A stretch of DNA of 64,000 nucleotides from Endosaccharibacter trunci (GCA_024515975.1 JAMSKV010000009.1:1-64000), one strand, 5' to 3'. Shown: positions 28,281 to 37,791, counted from the stretch's first letter. Notes: generated by a model not told the origin, from the sequence alone. Program-made: numbers and translations.

Positions 28281-29051
28281 ATGATCCGCTTCTACGGCGA
28301 GGCGCTCGACTCGCGCCTGATGCTGGGGACCGCCCAGTACCCGTCGCCCGATATCCTGTCCCAGGCGGTGCGGGCCTCCGGTGCCGGAATCGTGACCGTG
28401 TCCCTGCGGCGGGAGGGGGCCGGCACCAAGGCGGGGCAGAGCTTCTGGTCGCTGATCCAGGGGCTGGGCGTGCGCGTGCTGCCCAATACCGCCGGCTGCC
28501 ATTCGGTGCGCGACGCCGTCACCACCGCCCAGATGGCGCGCGAGGTTTTCGATACCGACTGGGTCAAGCTGGAGGTGATCGGCGAAAGCGATACGCTGAT
28601 GCCGGATGTTTTCGGTCTGGTGGAAGCCGCCCGCATCCTGCACGAGGACGGGTTCAAGGTGTTTCCCTACACGACCGAGGATCTGGTGGTGGCCGAGCGC
28701 CTGCTGCGCGCCGGCTGCGAGGTGCTGATGCCCTGGGGCGCGCCGATCGGGTCCGGGCGCGGCCTGAACAATCCCTGGGGTCTGCGGGCGATGCGGGCGC
28801 ATTTCCCGGACGTGCCGCTGGTGGTCGACGCCGGGATCGGCCTGCCCAGCCACGCCGCCGCCGCGATGGAGATGGGTTACGACGCGATCCTGTTGAACAG
28901 CGCCGTCAGCCAGGCCGGCGATCCGGTGGCGATGGCGCATGCGTTCAAGCTGGCGATCGAAGCCGGGCTGGCCGGGCGTCTGGCCGATCCGATGGAGCCG
29001 CGCGACATGGCGAGCCCGTCCACGCCGGTGCTGGGGCGCGCCTTTGTCTGA
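28281..29051 (+). CDS. thiG: Thiazole synthase
   Basis: Condenses deoxyxylulose 5-phosphate, dehydroglycine and ThiS-thiocarboxylate into the thiazole phosphate. Key parts: [13 protein letters not shown], the imine-forming Lys in [24 protein letters not shown] and [16 protein letters not shown]. The ATG at 28281 has GGGAGG six bases upstream; an ATG at 28275 overlapping the thiS stop is possible. 256 residues. Its final bases overlap the thiE start. Confidence 0.94.
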   Translation: MIRFYGEALDSRLMLGTAQYPSPDILSQAVRASGAGIVTVSLRREGAGTKAGQSFWSLIQGLGVRVLPNTAGCHSVRDAVTTAQMAREVFDTDWVKLEVIGESDTLMPDVFGLVEAARILHEDGFKVFPYTTEDLVVAERLLRAGCEVLMPWGAPIGSGRGLNNPWGLRAMRAHFPDVPLVVDAGIGLPSHAAAAMEMGYDAILLNSAVSQAGDPVAMAHAFKLAIEAGLAGRLADPMEPRDMASPSTPVLGRAFV

Positions 29052-29655
29052 GGGCGGCCTCCCTGGCCGGTTCTATCCGGTGGTGGAATCCGCCGCCTGG
29101 GTGGAGCGCATGGCGTCGGTCGGCGCCAGGCTGATCCAGTTGCGGTCGAAAGGGCTGGATCCGAACCAGCTCCGGCAGGAAGCGGAGGCGGCGCGGGATA
29201 GTTGCCGCCGCCATGGGGCGACGCTGGTGCTGAACGATCACTGGGGGCTGGCGATCGCGCTTGGGATCGATTTCATCCATCTGGGCCAGGAGGATCTGGA
29301 CGACGCCGATCTGACGGCGATCCGGGCCGCGGGATTGCGTCTCGGGGTCAGCACCCATTCGGATGCGGAGCTCGACCGGGCCTTGTCCGTGCGGCCGGAT
29401 TACGTGGCGCTGGGACCTGTCTGGCCGACCACGCTGAAGAAGATGCCCTGGGCCCCGCAGGGCGTGGAACGGCTCCATGCCTGGAAGACGCGGCTGGGCC
29501 ATGTTCCTCTGGTCGCGATCGGCGGCGTAACCCTGGAGCGGGTGCCGTCTTGCCTGGAAGCCGGGGCGGACGCGGTGGCGGTGGTGTCCGACGTGGTGGC
29601 GAATGCCGACCCGGAGGGACGCGCCCGCGCCTGGCTGGCGGCGACTGGCGGTTAG
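29044..29655 (+). CDS. thiE: Thiamine-phosphate synthase
   Basis: Joins HMP-pyrophosphate and thiazole phosphate into thiamine monophosphate. TIM-barrel motifs: [49 protein letters not shown] and VAIGGVTLE. No ATG or GTG fits the conserved beginning. The TTG at 29044, overlapping the end of thiG by eight bases, gives 203 residues starting [14 protein letters not shown]. ThiE is usually near 210 residues. Last gene of aminotransferase-thiS-thiG-thiE. Confidence 0.88.
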   Translation: MSEGGLPGRFYPVVESAAWVERMASVGARLIQLRSKGLDPNQLRQEAEAARDSCRRHGATLVLNDHWGLAIALGIDFIHLGQEDLDDADLTAIRAAGLRLGVSTHSDAELDRALSVRPDYVALGPVWPTTLKKMPWAPQGVERLHAWKTRLGHVPLVAIGGVTLERVPSCLEAGADAVAVVSDVVANADPEGRARAWLAATGG

Positions 29656-29670
29656 AAGACGGGTTTTTTG

Positions 29671-29700
29671 AAAACGGGCGGGCCCGGCCGGACCCGCCCG
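29671..29700 (-). terminator. Terminator for the minus-strand glycosyltransferase gene
   Basis: CGGGCGGG (29675-29682) pairs with CCCGCCCG (29693-29700). On the minus strand the hairpin is followed by TTTT. It lies 7 bases past the glycosyltransferase stop and may also stop plus-strand thiE transcription. Confidence 0.6.
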
Positions 29701-29706
29701 ATGCCG

Positions 29707-30774
29707 TCAGCCGTTCACGGCATCCAGCAGCCTCGGCTGATGGAGCTCGGCGGTCTGCTGGTAGAGTTTCAGATAGTCATCGGCCATGCGGCGGGCGGTG
29801 AAGCGCTGCTCGAAGCGCTCGCGGATCGCCTTGAACGAGAAATTGTTCAGCCGCTCGATTCCGGCGATGGCTTCCTGCTCGTTTTCCACCACCAGTCCGG
29901 TGAGCCCGTCCTCGATCACCTCCGGCACCGAGCCGCGATTGAACGCGATCACCGGGGTGCCGCACGCCATCGCCTCGATCATCACCAGACCGAACGGTTC
30001 CGGCCAGTCGATCGGCATCAGCAGGGCGCGCGCGCCGCTGAGGAAGGCGGGTTTCTGCGCGTCGTTGATTTCGCCGATCAGTTCGACGCCTTCGCCCAGC
30101 AGCGGCTTGATGACGTCCTCGAAATAATGAACGTCGACCACGTCCACCTTGGCGGCGATCTTCAGCGGGATGCCGGCGGCGCGGGCAATGCGGATCGCCT
30201 TGTCCACGCCCTTTTCCGGGCAGATTCGGCCGAGAAAGGCGAGATAGGAGCGGTCCGCCCCGTCGGGATCGCCCTGCGGGGTGAGCAGATTGATCGGCAG
30301 GCCGTGCAGCACGGTGCCCACGAAATGCGCCTGCGGCAGCGGCCGGCGCTGCGCGTCGGAGATCGACACCACCGGCACCTGCGGAAAGGCGGCGAACACC
30401 GGCTGCAGCTCCGGCAGGTCGAGGCGGCCATGCATGGTGGTCAGGAACGGCTTGTTCTGGCGCGAGAAATGCGTGAACGGCCAGTAGTCCATATGGAAAT
30501 GCAGCACGTCGAACTGGTCGAGCGCGCGCGCCACGTTCTCCATCATCAGCATATGCGGGGCGATCGGATCGCGGATCGCCGGATCGAGACGGAGCGCGCG
30601 CGGCCAGCAGGCGTGCAGATTGGCGTTGGTCACGCTGTCGCCGCTCGCGAACAGCGTGACCTCGTGCCCCATGGACACCAGCTCTTCGGTCAGGAACGAC
30701 ACCACCCGTTCCGTGCCCCCATAGAGCTTGGGCGGCACGGCCTCGTGCAAGGGGGCGATCTGGGCGATGCGCAT
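29707..30774 (-). CDS. Glycosyltransferase family 4 protein
   Basis: GT-B fold enzyme moving a sugar from a nucleotide sugar, acceptor unknown. N-terminal part: MRIAQIAPLHEAVPPKLYGG and GTERVVSFLTEEL. C-terminal donor site: PIDWPEPFGLVMIEAMACG and GSVPEVIEDG. 355 residues from ATG 30774 with GGAG upstream; the longer frame to 30807 adds only a short basic stretch. Divergent from the ABC exporter gene with about 200 bases between them. Confidence 0.87.
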   Translation of the reverse strand: MRIAQIAPLHEAVPPKLYGGTERVVSFLTEELVSMGHEVTLFASGDSVTNANLHACWPRALRLDPAIRDPIAPHMLMMENVARALDQFDVLHFHMDYWPFTHFSRQNKPFLTTMHGRLDLPELQPVFAAFPQVPVVSISDAQRRPLPQAHFVGTVLHGLPINLLTPQGDPDGADRSYLAFLGRICPEKGVDKAIRIARAAGIPLKIAAKVDVVDVHYFEDVIKPLLGEGVELIGEINDAQKPAFLSGARALLMPIDWPEPFGLVMIEAMACGTPVIAFNRGSVPEVIEDGLTGLVVENEQEAIAGIERLNNFSFKAIRERFEQRFTARRMADDYLKLYQQTAELHQPRLLDAVNG

Positions 30775-30844
30775 ACGGAAAACTCTCCTTGATCGGCCAA
30801 TACGCACCCCATGCCCGCCGAAGGAGGCATTTTGTTGGCGCGGG

Positions 30845-30902
30845 TATAATGGTAGCGCGTTAAAGGCGAATCGGTTGTCCCGTCAATGTGATGGTATGAC
30901 GG
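30845..30902 (+). promoter_or_regulatory. Upstream region of the ABC exporter: TATAAT and an inverted repeat
   Basis: An exact TATAAT lies at 30845-30850, without a good -35 at 17 bases. Thirty bases on, CCGTCA (30880-30885) and TGACGG (30897-30902) form an inverted repeat with 11 bases between. This fits a small operator, but no regulator is known. Confidence 0.35.
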
Positions 30903-30974
30903 AGACGAAACGGCCGCGCGCGGCCGGGGTTAGCAGTGTTCCGGGTGCGGCGCCCGGGCTTTGAAGGATATCGT

Positions 30975-32822
30975 ATGACGGTGCAGTCGAGGGACAGCGC
31001 GCGTCCGGAAGCGCCGGGCGCAATGGCAGACCACGAATCCGTCACGGTTTCGGACTCCGACCTGATTCGCCTGGCGCCGAAGCCCCTGGCTTTCATGTTC
31101 CGCTACGTGATGCACCATAAGCTGCAGCACGGCATCATCCTGGCCTCCGTGGTGGTGGCCGTGTCCGCCGTGGTCGGCTCGTCCTATGCCGTGAATCATC
31201 TGGTGGATACGCTGAACGCCTATCGGGGCGGCTCGATGCGGCCGGTCTGGCTGGCGGTCGCCATGCTGGCGATCCTGATCGCGGTGGACAATCTCGCCTG
31301 GCGGGTCGGCGGCTGGGTCGCGACCTACGCCTTCGTGCAGGTGACCGGCGACCTGCGGCGCGACCTGTTCCGGCACCTGACCGGCCACGCCCCGTCCTAT
31401 TTCGCCGATCGCATGCCCGGCACTCTGGCCGGGCGCATCACGGCCACCTCCAACGCCATGTTCACGCTGGAGAACCTGACCACCTGGAACGTCCTCCCGC
31501 CCTGCCTGAACGTCGCCTTCTCGATCCTGCTGATGATGACGGTCAGCCCGACCATGGGCGGCGTACTGGTCGCGCTGGCCTTTCTCTTGTCATTGCTGAT
31601 GTTCCGTTTGGCTGCGAACGGCCGCCCCCTCCATCATCGCTACGCGTCCGACGCCGCCCGGGTGGATGGCGAGTTGCTGGACGTGATCAACAACATGCCG
31701 CTGGTGCGGGCCTTCGGCGCCATCGGCCGCGAGCGCACCCGGTTCTCCGGCAAGATGGAAGGCGAGATGCGCGCCCGCGGCACTTCGCTGCGCTATCTCG
31801 AACGGCTGCGCCTGATCCACGCCGTGCTGACCGCGATCCTGACCGCCGGCCTCCTGGCCTGGGCGGTGACGCTGTGGCACCAGCACGTCACCAGCGTCGG
31901 CGGCGTGGTGATGGTGGTGACGCTGGGCTTCATGATCCTGCATGGCACGCGCGACCTCGCGGTGGCGCTGGTGGAGACGATCCAGCACGTCGCCCGGTTG
32001 TCGGAGGCGCTGTCGACGCTTCTGGTGCCCCATGACATGCCGGACGCGCATGATGCGGGCGATTTCGGCAACCAGCCTTTGGGCGAGATCGTGTTCGATC
32101 GGGTGAAATACGCTTATCCGGGCGGCGGGGCGGTGCTGGACGATTTCTCCCTGTCGATCAGCGCCGGCACGCGCCTGGGCCTGGTGGGACGGTCCGGCTC
32201 GGGCAAGACCACCGTTCTCGCCCTGCTTCAGCGGCTTCGCTACATCCAGGGCGGCCGCATCCTGATCGACGGGCAGGAACTGAACACGCTGACCGACGCG
32301 GCTCTGCGCGCCGTGATCTCCGTGGTGCCGCAGGACGTGTCGCTGTTCCATCGCTCGGTGATGGAGAACATCCGCTACGGCAAGCCGGAGGCCTCCGATG
32401 ACGAGGTGCGGGCGGCGGCCGAAGCCGCCGGCTGCCGCGATTTCATCGAGGCGATGCCCGAGGGGTTCGATACCGAGGTCGGCGACCGCGGCGTGAAGCT
32501 GTCCGGTGGTCAACGCCAGCGCATCGCCATTGCCCGCGCCTTTCTGCGCAACGCGCCCATCCTGTTGCTCGACGAGGCCACCAGCGCGCTCGACAGCGAG
32601 AGCGAACAACGCGTGCAGGCGGCGCTGGAACGGCTGATGGTGGGCCGCACCGTGGTGGCGGTGGCGCATCGGCTCTCCACCCTGCGCTATTTTGACCGGA
32701 TCGTGGTGATGCAGGCCGGCCGCGTTCTGCAGGATGGCCCGCCCGCGATCCTCGAGCGCACCGAGGGGCCGTACCGCTCCCTTTTGGCGAAGCAGGCGAT
32801 GAGCCTGGAGGATACGATATAA
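30975..32822 (+). CDS. ABC transporter, ATP-binding and permease in one chain (MsbA/exporter type)
   Basis: Half-transporter of 615 residues that should dimerise in the inner membrane. The N-terminal membrane domain has several hydrophobic helices (IILASVVVAVSAVVG; PVWLAVAMLAILIAV; GGVLVALAFLLSLLM). The ATPase has Walker A VGRSGSGKTTVL, Q-loop VPQDVSLF, signature KLSGGQRQRIAIA and Walker B LLLDEATSALD. ATG 30975 has AAGGA seven bases upstream. Substrate could be lipid, glycan or peptide. No accessory membrane-fusion protein is adjacent, so a type I secretion role is not supported. Confidence 0.87.
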   Translation: MTVQSRDSARPEAPGAMADHESVTVSDSDLIRLAPKPLAFMFRYVMHHKLQHGIILASVVVAVSAVVGSSYAVNHLVDTLNAYRGGSMRPVWLAVAMLAILIAVDNLAWRVGGWVATYAFVQVTGDLRRDLFRHLTGHAPSYFADRMPGTLAGRITATSNAMFTLENLTTWNVLPPCLNVAFSILLMMTVSPTMGGVLVALAFLLSLLMFRLAANGRPLHHRYASDAARVDGELLDVINNMPLVRAFGAIGRERTRFSGKMEGEMRARGTSLRYLERLRLIHAVLTAILTAGLLAWAVTLWHQHVTSVGGVVMVVTLGFMILHGTRDLAVALVETIQHVARLSEALSTLLVPHDMPDAHDAGDFGNQPLGEIVFDRVKYAYPGGGAVLDDFSLSISAGTRLGLVGRSGSGKTTVLALLQRLRYIQGGRILIDGQELNTLTDAALRAVISVVPQDVSLFHRSVMENIRYGKPEASDDEVRAAAEAAGCRDFIEAMPEGFDTEVGDRGVKLSGGQRQRIAIARAFLRNAPILLLDEATSALDSESEQRVQAALERLMVGRTVVAVAHRLSTLRYFDRIVVMQAGRVLQDGPPAILERTEGPYRSLLAKQAMSLEDTI

Positions 32823-32888
32823 AAAGGTTCTGGTATCCCTGTCGCAGCCGTGGCACGTCGCCGTGGAAACGGAACAACCGGTGATACG

Positions 32889-33617
32889 ATGAAACAAGCC
32901 GCAGGGAGCGTGGTCTTGCGCTCCCCGAACGAGGACCACGCGGGAATGCCGTGTGCCGGAGCGGTCGCCGATGCCACGCCTCGGGAAAGCCTGAGCGACC
33001 GCGCTTACCAGAGCATCCGGCTGAGCCTTATGTCCTCCGAGCTTGTTCCCGGCGACAAGCTGATCCTGCGGCCCCTGGCGCAACGGCTTGGGTTGAGCCC
33101 GACCCCCGTGCGCGAAGCCCTGCTTCGGCTGGTGTCCGAACAGGCCCTGGCGCTGGACGAGCGCGGCTCGGCCATCGTGCCGGTGATGTCCGCTGAGTGT
33201 TTCGAGGAAATGATCGCCCTGCGCGGCGACCTGGAATCACGGGCGATCGAACGTGCGGTGAGCCTGGCGCGCGACGCGCAGATCGCGGAGCTGGAAGTCA
33301 TCAACGCACGCTGCATGGACGCCTATGCCCGCGGCGACGCGGTCGACGTCATCCTGCAAAACCTGGCGTTTCATCGGGCGATCTGCGTCGCCGGCCGGTC
33401 GCTGCTGACCTTGCATGCGCTGGAAGGGCTTTGGCTGCGCCTCGGGCCGAGCTACGCGACCCGGATCGGCGCCCCGCTCCCGCGCTTCGACGACGTGCCG
33501 CATCCGCATGTCCGGATGCTGGACGCGCTGCACCGACGCGACCTGCAGGCCGCGCGCGAGGCGGCCATGGCCGACGTCGTGGCCTCCTGCAAATACGCCC
33601 ATCCGCGCGGAGGCTGA
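32889..33617 (+). CDS. GntR family transcriptional regulator (FCD subfamily)
   Basis: DNA-binding regulator of 242 residues. A winged helix-turn-helix lies near residues 35-95: DRAYQSIRLSLMSS, then LSPTPVREALLRLVSEQAL. The C-terminal all-helical FCD domain has LRGDLESRAIERA, LAFHRAICVAG and HPHVRMLDAL, whose His residues often bind metal or ligand. Start chosen at ATG 32889; a GTG at 32850 and an ATG at 32946 are alternatives. The target is unknown; it faces minE with only five bases between stops. Confidence 0.83.
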   Translation: MKQAAGSVVLRSPNEDHAGMPCAGAVADATPRESLSDRAYQSIRLSLMSSELVPGDKLILRPLAQRLGLSPTPVREALLRLVSEQALALDERGSAIVPVMSAECFEEMIALRGDLESRAIERAVSLARDAQIAELEVINARCMDAYARGDAVDVILQNLAFHRAICVAGRSLLTLHALEGLWLRLGPSYATRIGAPLPRFDDVPHPHVRMLDALHRRDLQAAREAAMADVVASCKYAHPRGG

Positions 33618-33622
33618 CGGTA

Positions 33623-33991
33623 TCAGGCCTCTTTCGCGGCCTCGGTCTTGTCGGCTGCGGACGATTTCGCGTCATCCGCCGGCTTTGCCGCGTCCGGCTT
33701 CGCTGCCTCGGAAAGAACCGGCTTCTTCTTGAGCTCCGGCACCTCGATGTCGATCTCGAGCGTGGACACGGCGGCGCCGCGATCCAGCTTGATCTGCACC
33801 TTGTCGCGATCGATCGGAACGTGCCGGGCGATCACGTCGAGGATCTCCTCGCGCAGCTTGGCGATCAGCTCGGACTGGCCCTCGGCGCCCGGACCGCCAT
33901 GTGCGCGCTCATGGGCCAGCAGGATCTGCAAGCGGTCGCGGGCGACGGGCGCCGAGGAACGGCGCGCGAAGAGCTGGCTGAGGAAGCTCAT
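33623..33991 (-). CDS. minE: Cell division topological specificity factor MinE, with an extra C-terminal tail
   Basis: Stimulates MinD ATPase and restricts MinC/MinD so that the FtsZ ring forms at midcell. 122 residues. Core: [48 protein letters not shown] and VQIKLDRGA. After the normal end (about residue 90) there is an Ala/Lys/Asp-rich tail ending DKTEAAKEA. The ATG at 33991 overlaps the minD stop by four bases (ATGA). Third gene of minC-minD-minE. Confidence 0.93.
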   Translation of the reverse strand: MSFLSQLFARRSSAPVARDRLQILLAHERAHGGPGAEGQSELIAKLREEILDVIARHVPIDRDKVQIKLDRGAAVSTLEIDIEVPELKKKPVLSEAAKPDAAKPADDAKSSAADKTEAAKEA

Positions 33992-34803
33992 GCAGCCCTC
34001 CATTTGAACAGCTTGCCGAACAGGCCCTTGCGGTCGGTCGGCACGTTCATGTCGACGGTTTCCCCGCGGAGCCTGCGCACGGCATCGAAATAGGCGCGGG
34101 CGGGGGCGCTGTCCGGATTGTTCAGCGTGACCGGCGCGCCGAGATTGGATGCGCGCAATACCTCCTCGCTTTCCGGGATGATGCCGATCAGCGGGATGGA
34201 CAGGATCTCCAGCACGTCCTCGACCCGCAGCATCTCGCCACGCGCGGCCCGCGCGGCGTCATAGCGCGTCAGCAGGAGATGCTTGTTGATCTTCTCGCCG
34301 GCCTTGGCCTTGGCGGTGGTGCTGTCCAGCAGACCGATGATCCGGTCGCTGTCGCGCACCGAAGAGACTTCCGGGTTGGTGACCACCACGGCCTCGTCGG
34401 CATGGTGCATGGCCAGCTGGGCGCCGCGCTCGATGCCGGCGGGGCTGTCGCACACGATCCAGTCGAAGGTTTCCCGCAGCTCGGCGATCACGCGTGCCAC
34501 GCCGTCGGCGGTGAGCGCGTCCTTGTCGCGCGTCTGGCTGGCGGGGAGGATCGACAACGTCTCGACGCGCTTGTCGCGGATCAGCGCCTGGGCGAGCTTG
34601 GCGTCGCCCTGCACCACGTTGATGAGATCGAACACGACCCGGCGCTCCGCGCCCATGACCAGATCGAGATTGCGCAGGCCGACGTCGAAATCGACCACGA
34701 CAACCTTTTGGTTCTCCTGAGCCAGGGCGGCGCCGAGGGACGCGGTCGAAGTGGTCTTGCCCACGCCTCCCTTGCCCGAAGTGACCACCAGGACTTTGCC
34801 CAT
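33988..34803 (-). CDS. minD: Septum site-determining protein MinD
   Basis: Membrane-binding ATPase that recruits MinC and oscillates with MinE. Deviant Walker [11 protein letters not shown] near the N-terminus, switch-like [10 protein letters not shown] and [11 protein letters not shown]. The C-terminal amphipathic helix [10 protein letters not shown] is the membrane-targeting sequence. 271 residues, normal. Overlaps minE; 91 bases after minC. Confidence 0.96.
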   Translation of the reverse strand: MGKVLVVTSGKGGVGKTTSTASLGAALAQENQKVVVVDFDVGLRNLDLVMGAERRVVFDLINVVQGDAKLAQALIRDKRVETLSILPASQTRDKDALTADGVARVIAELRETFDWIVCDSPAGIERGAQLAMHHADEAVVVTNPEVSSVRDSDRIIGLLDSTTAKAKAGEKINKHLLLTRYDAARAARGEMLRVEDVLEILSIPLIGIIPESEEVLRASNLGAPVTLNNPDSAPARAYFDAVRRLRGETVDMNVPTDRKGLFGKLFKWRAA

Positions 34804-34894
34804 GCGGAGAACCCTCCCTCTGCGATCGGTGCGGTCCCGAAGGGCGCCGAATCGTTGATCATGGCCGGCTTCCGCGCGTGCGGGTTCCGGCGTG

Positions 34895-35917
34895 TTAATC
34901 TAGCGGTAACAGCATCAGGCGTTCGCCGTCGAGCCGGACCTGTACCGATTGGCCGATGCGATCGGCCGGTAGGTCCTCCGCCGTCATGTAGAGACCGCCG
35001 ATCGCAATCAGCTCGGCATGAAGGCGCCGGCACAGGATGCGTCCGCCATTGTTGCCGCCGACGCCGGCGAAGGCGCGGCCGCGCAACGTGCCATAGACAT
35101 GCACAGAACCGCCCGCAGAGACCTCTGCGCCGGACGCGACCGATCCCAGCACCACCACGTCACCGTCCGGAAACGACACGGTCTGGCCTGAGCGCACCGG
35201 CTCGTCGATGACGAGCGAGGCGCGCGATGGATCGGGCGGCGGCGGTGGCGCTTCCTCCGGAATCTCGATCGCGCCGATCGCGCGGCCGCCGGAATAGCCT
35301 TCCGGCCACTCCCAGCCGGCGGTCGCTGGCCAATCCGGATCGGCGCCTTCGATCTCGATAAGGCGGATGCCGCGGTCCAGCAGGGCCGGTACCAGCGCGT
35401 CCAGACCATGCTCGTCCGCTTGCAGCAGGCCGCAATCCAGGATTACCGGCTTGGCGGCGAAGAACGGGGCGGATTTGCTGATCTGCAGATCGAGTGCCGC
35501 CACCCAGTCCGCCAAGGGCGGTTCCGGCGACAGCACCAGGGCCATGAAGGAACGGCCTCGCACCCGGATCTGCGGCAGCGGGCGGGGCTCGCGGTCATCC
35601 GGCGGCATGGTCACGAGCGGCTCGGCGAGGGATCCGCCAAGCCCGCTCTGCTCCTCGGTGGATTCGTCCGCCGGCGGGGGAATATCCATGCCCTGCGCGG
35701 CAGCCTCGTCGGCCGCGACCGCAACGGCCTGGGGGAGCCGTCCGGCGTCGGAGTCTTGATTAGGTGCAGGAACGGAACCGGTCTGTTCGGGCAAGGGCGG
35801 GGAGCCTTGAATCGGAGTCGGCACAGCATGCACGCGCCAGCTTCCGCCATCAAACCGCAAGCCGGAGTCGCGGCGCGGCTGGCCGTGCGCTGTCGGATGA
35901 AATATCCTTCGCAACAT
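34895..35917 (-). CDS. minC: Septum site-determining protein MinC
   Basis: FtsZ assembly inhibitor. The N-terminal domain begins at about IRVRGRSFMALVLSPE. The C-terminal beta-helix domain has VRSGQTVSFPDGDVVVLGSV, AEVSAGGSVHVYGTLRGRA and AELIAIGGLYMTAED, which binds MinD. Before and between them are proline-rich linkers, including a run of prolines near EEAPPPPP. ATG 35917 has AGGA upstream and gives 340 residues, but the first 100 are poorly conserved. GTG at 35833 or 35824 could be the real start. The ATG overlaps the divergent GST start. Confidence 0.87.
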   Translation of the reverse strand: MLRRIFHPTAHGQPRRDSGLRFDGGSWRVHAVPTPIQGSPPLPEQTGSVPAPNQDSDAGRLPQAVAVAADEAAAQGMDIPPPADESTEEQSGLGGSLAEPLVTMPPDDREPRPLPQIRVRGRSFMALVLSPEPPLADWVAALDLQISKSAPFFAAKPVILDCGLLQADEHGLDALVPALLDRGIRLIEIEGADPDWPATAGWEWPEGYSGGRAIGAIEIPEEAPPPPPDPSRASLVIDEPVRSGQTVSFPDGDVVVLGSVASGAEVSAGGSVHVYGTLRGRAFAGVGGNNGGRILCRRLHAELIAIGGLYMTAEDLPADRIGQSVQVRLDGERLMLLPLD

Positions 35918-36584
35918 GCGAATCCTGCACCATTTTCCGCTCTCGCCGTTCTCCCGCAAGGTGCGTCTCGTCTTGTCCGAGAAGCGACTGCCGTTTGAAC
36001 TGAAGATCGAGAAGGTCTGGGAACGCCGGCCGGAGTTCCTCGACCTCAATCCCGCCGGCACCGTGCCGATGCTGGTCGAGGAGAACGGCCTGTCGATTCC
36101 CGATTCGACAGTGATTTGCGAATATCTCGAGGAGGCCTATCCCGATACCCCGCTTCTCGGCCGCACCCTGGCCGAGCGCGTCGAGGTGCGCCGCCTCACC
36201 GCCTGGTTCGACGGAAAGTTCCACCACGAGGTGACCCGGAATCTGGTCGGCGAGAAATACCTCAAGCGGCTGATGGGACGAGGCAACCCGGACGCGACGG
36301 CGATGCGTGCGGGATACACCAACATCCGCTATCACCTGGACTACATCGGCTGGCTGGCAGAGACGCGGAAATGGCTCGCCGGTCCGTCCCTGTCGCAGGC
36401 GGATTTCGCCGCGGCGGCGCAGCTCTCCGTGCTGGATTATATCGGCGACGTGGACTGGTCGCTGAGCCCGCCGACCAAGGAATGGTATGCGAAGGTGAAG
36501 TCGCGCCCGTGCTTCCGGTCGCTCCTGAACGATCGCGTCACCGGCATGAATCCACCGGAGCATTACGGCGATCTCGATTTCTAG
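35916..36584 (+). CDS. Glutathione S-transferase family protein
   Basis: Thioredoxin-fold N-terminal domain begins MRILHHFPLSPFSRKVRLV, with a Ser in the usual catalytic area, followed by the cis-proline region GTVPMLVEENGLSIPDST. The C-terminal helical domain extends from about residue 85. 222 residues, the usual length. No Shine-Dalgarno is visible before ATG 35916, whose bases overlap the minC start on the other strand. Followed by the flavoprotein after four bases. Substrate not known. Confidence 0.85.
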   Translation: MRILHHFPLSPFSRKVRLVLSEKRLPFELKIEKVWERRPEFLDLNPAGTVPMLVEENGLSIPDSTVICEYLEEAYPDTPLLGRTLAERVEVRRLTAWFDGKFHHEVTRNLVGEKYLKRLMGRGNPDATAMRAGYTNIRYHLDYIGWLAETRKWLAGPSLSQADFAAAAQLSVLDYIGDVDWSLSPPTKEWYAKVKSRPCFRSLLNDRVTGMNPPEHYGDLDF

Positions 36585-36588
36585 CCTC

Positions 36589-37791
36589 GTGTCCCGGGCG
36601 GGAAACGCCCGCCCGGACGTGGTGGTGCTGGGTGCCGGCGCCGCCGGGCTGATGGCGGCGATCGGCGCGGGCCGGCGCGGCCGGCGCGTGCTGGTGCTGG
36701 ACCACAATGCCGAGCCGGGCGCCAAGATCGTGATCTCCGGTGGCGGGCGCTGCAATTTCACCAACAGCGACTGCCGGCCGGATCGGTTCCTCGGCGCCAA
36801 TCCGCATTTCTGCCGCTCCGCCCTGGCGCGCTACACGCCGCAGGACTTCCTGGCGCTGGTGGAGAAGCACGGCATCGCCTGGCACGAGAAGACCCTTGGG
36901 CAGCTCTTCTGCGACGGCTCGGCGCGGCAGATCGTGGCCATGCTCCTGTCCGAATGCGAGGCCGCCGGGGTGGAGATCGCGCTGGGGAAGCGCATCGGTG
37001 CGGTGGATCGACCGGACCGGTTCCGCGTGGATACCGATGTCGGCGCGATCGAGGCGGAGAGCCTGATCGTCGCCACGGGCGGCCCGTCCATCCCGAAGCT
37101 CGGCGCCTCCGGCTTCGCGTATCGGCTTGCGGAACGGTTCGCGGTGCCGGTCACGGAGCTGGCGCCCGCCCTGGTGCCGTTCACCTTCGATGGTGACGCG
37201 TTGCCGGCGCTGAAGGCCCTGGCCGGCGTGTCGCTGCGCGTGGTCGGCCGGGTCGGCGAGGGCAAGCGCGCCCCTGCTTTCGACGAGGCGATGTTGTTCA
37301 CTCATCGCGGGCTGTCCGGCCCGGCGCTGTTGCAGCTGTCCTCCTATTGGCGGCAAGGCGGGGAGATCAGGCTCGATCTGGCCCCGGGCACCGAGCTGGG
37401 GGCGTTCCTGCGCGGCAAGCGGCAGAGCCGCGGCAAGGCCGAGCTTCAGACGATCCTGACGGAAATCCTGCCGCAGCGCCTGGCCCAGGCGGTGACGGAG
37501 GAGAGTGGCGCACGCGGACCTCTGGGTGGATTGCCGCAGCGGATCCTGGATGGGGTCGCAGCGCGGATCGGCGATTGGCGCGTGCGCCCGTCGGGAACGG
37601 AGGGCTATGCCAAGGCCGAGGTCACGCGCGGCGGCATCGACACCGCGGCGCTGTCGTCCAGGACCATGGGTGTGACCGCGGTTCCGGGGCTGTTCTTCGT
37701 CGGCGAGGCGGTGGATGTGACTGGCTGGCTCGGCGGCTACAACTTCCAGTGGGCCTGGAGCAGCGGCTGGGCGGCCGGTCAGGCGGCCTGA
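36589..37791 (+). CDS. NAD(P)/FAD-dependent oxidoreductase (HI0933/YhiN family)
   Basis: Flavoprotein of 400 residues with a dinucleotide site VVLGAGAAGLMAAIGAGRRG, then VISGGGRCNFTNSDC and the C-terminal GLFFVGEAVDVTGWLGGYN, all hallmarks of this family. Physiological substrate unknown. The GTG at 36589 is the start, four bases after the GST stop. Its 3' end overlaps the convergent glycosyltransferase stop region by 13 bases. Confidence 0.87.
   Translation: MSRAGNARPDVVVLGAGAAGLMAAIGAGRRGRRVLVLDHNAEPGAKIVISGGGRCNFTNSDCRPDRFLGANPHFCRSALARYTPQDFLALVEKHGIAWHEKTLGQLFCDGSARQIVAMLLSECEAAGVEIALGKRIGAVDRPDRFRVDTDVGAIEAESLIVATGGPSIPKLGASGFAYRLAERFAVPVTELAPALVPFTFDGDALPALKALAGVSLRVVGRVGEGKRAPAFDEAMLFTHRGLSGPALLQLSSYWRQGGEIRLDLAPGTELGAFLRGKRQSRGKAELQTILTEILPQRLAQAVTEESGARGPLGGLPQRILDGVAARIGDWRVRPSGTEGYAKAEVTRGGIDTAALSSRTMGVTAVPGLFFVGEAVDVTGWLGGYNFQWAWSSGWAAGQAA

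Noticed and set aside
30975-32822. Type I secretion ABC for the repeat adhesin
   Set aside because: It lies 13 kb away, has no C39-like domain and no adjacent membrane-fusion or outer-membrane partner.
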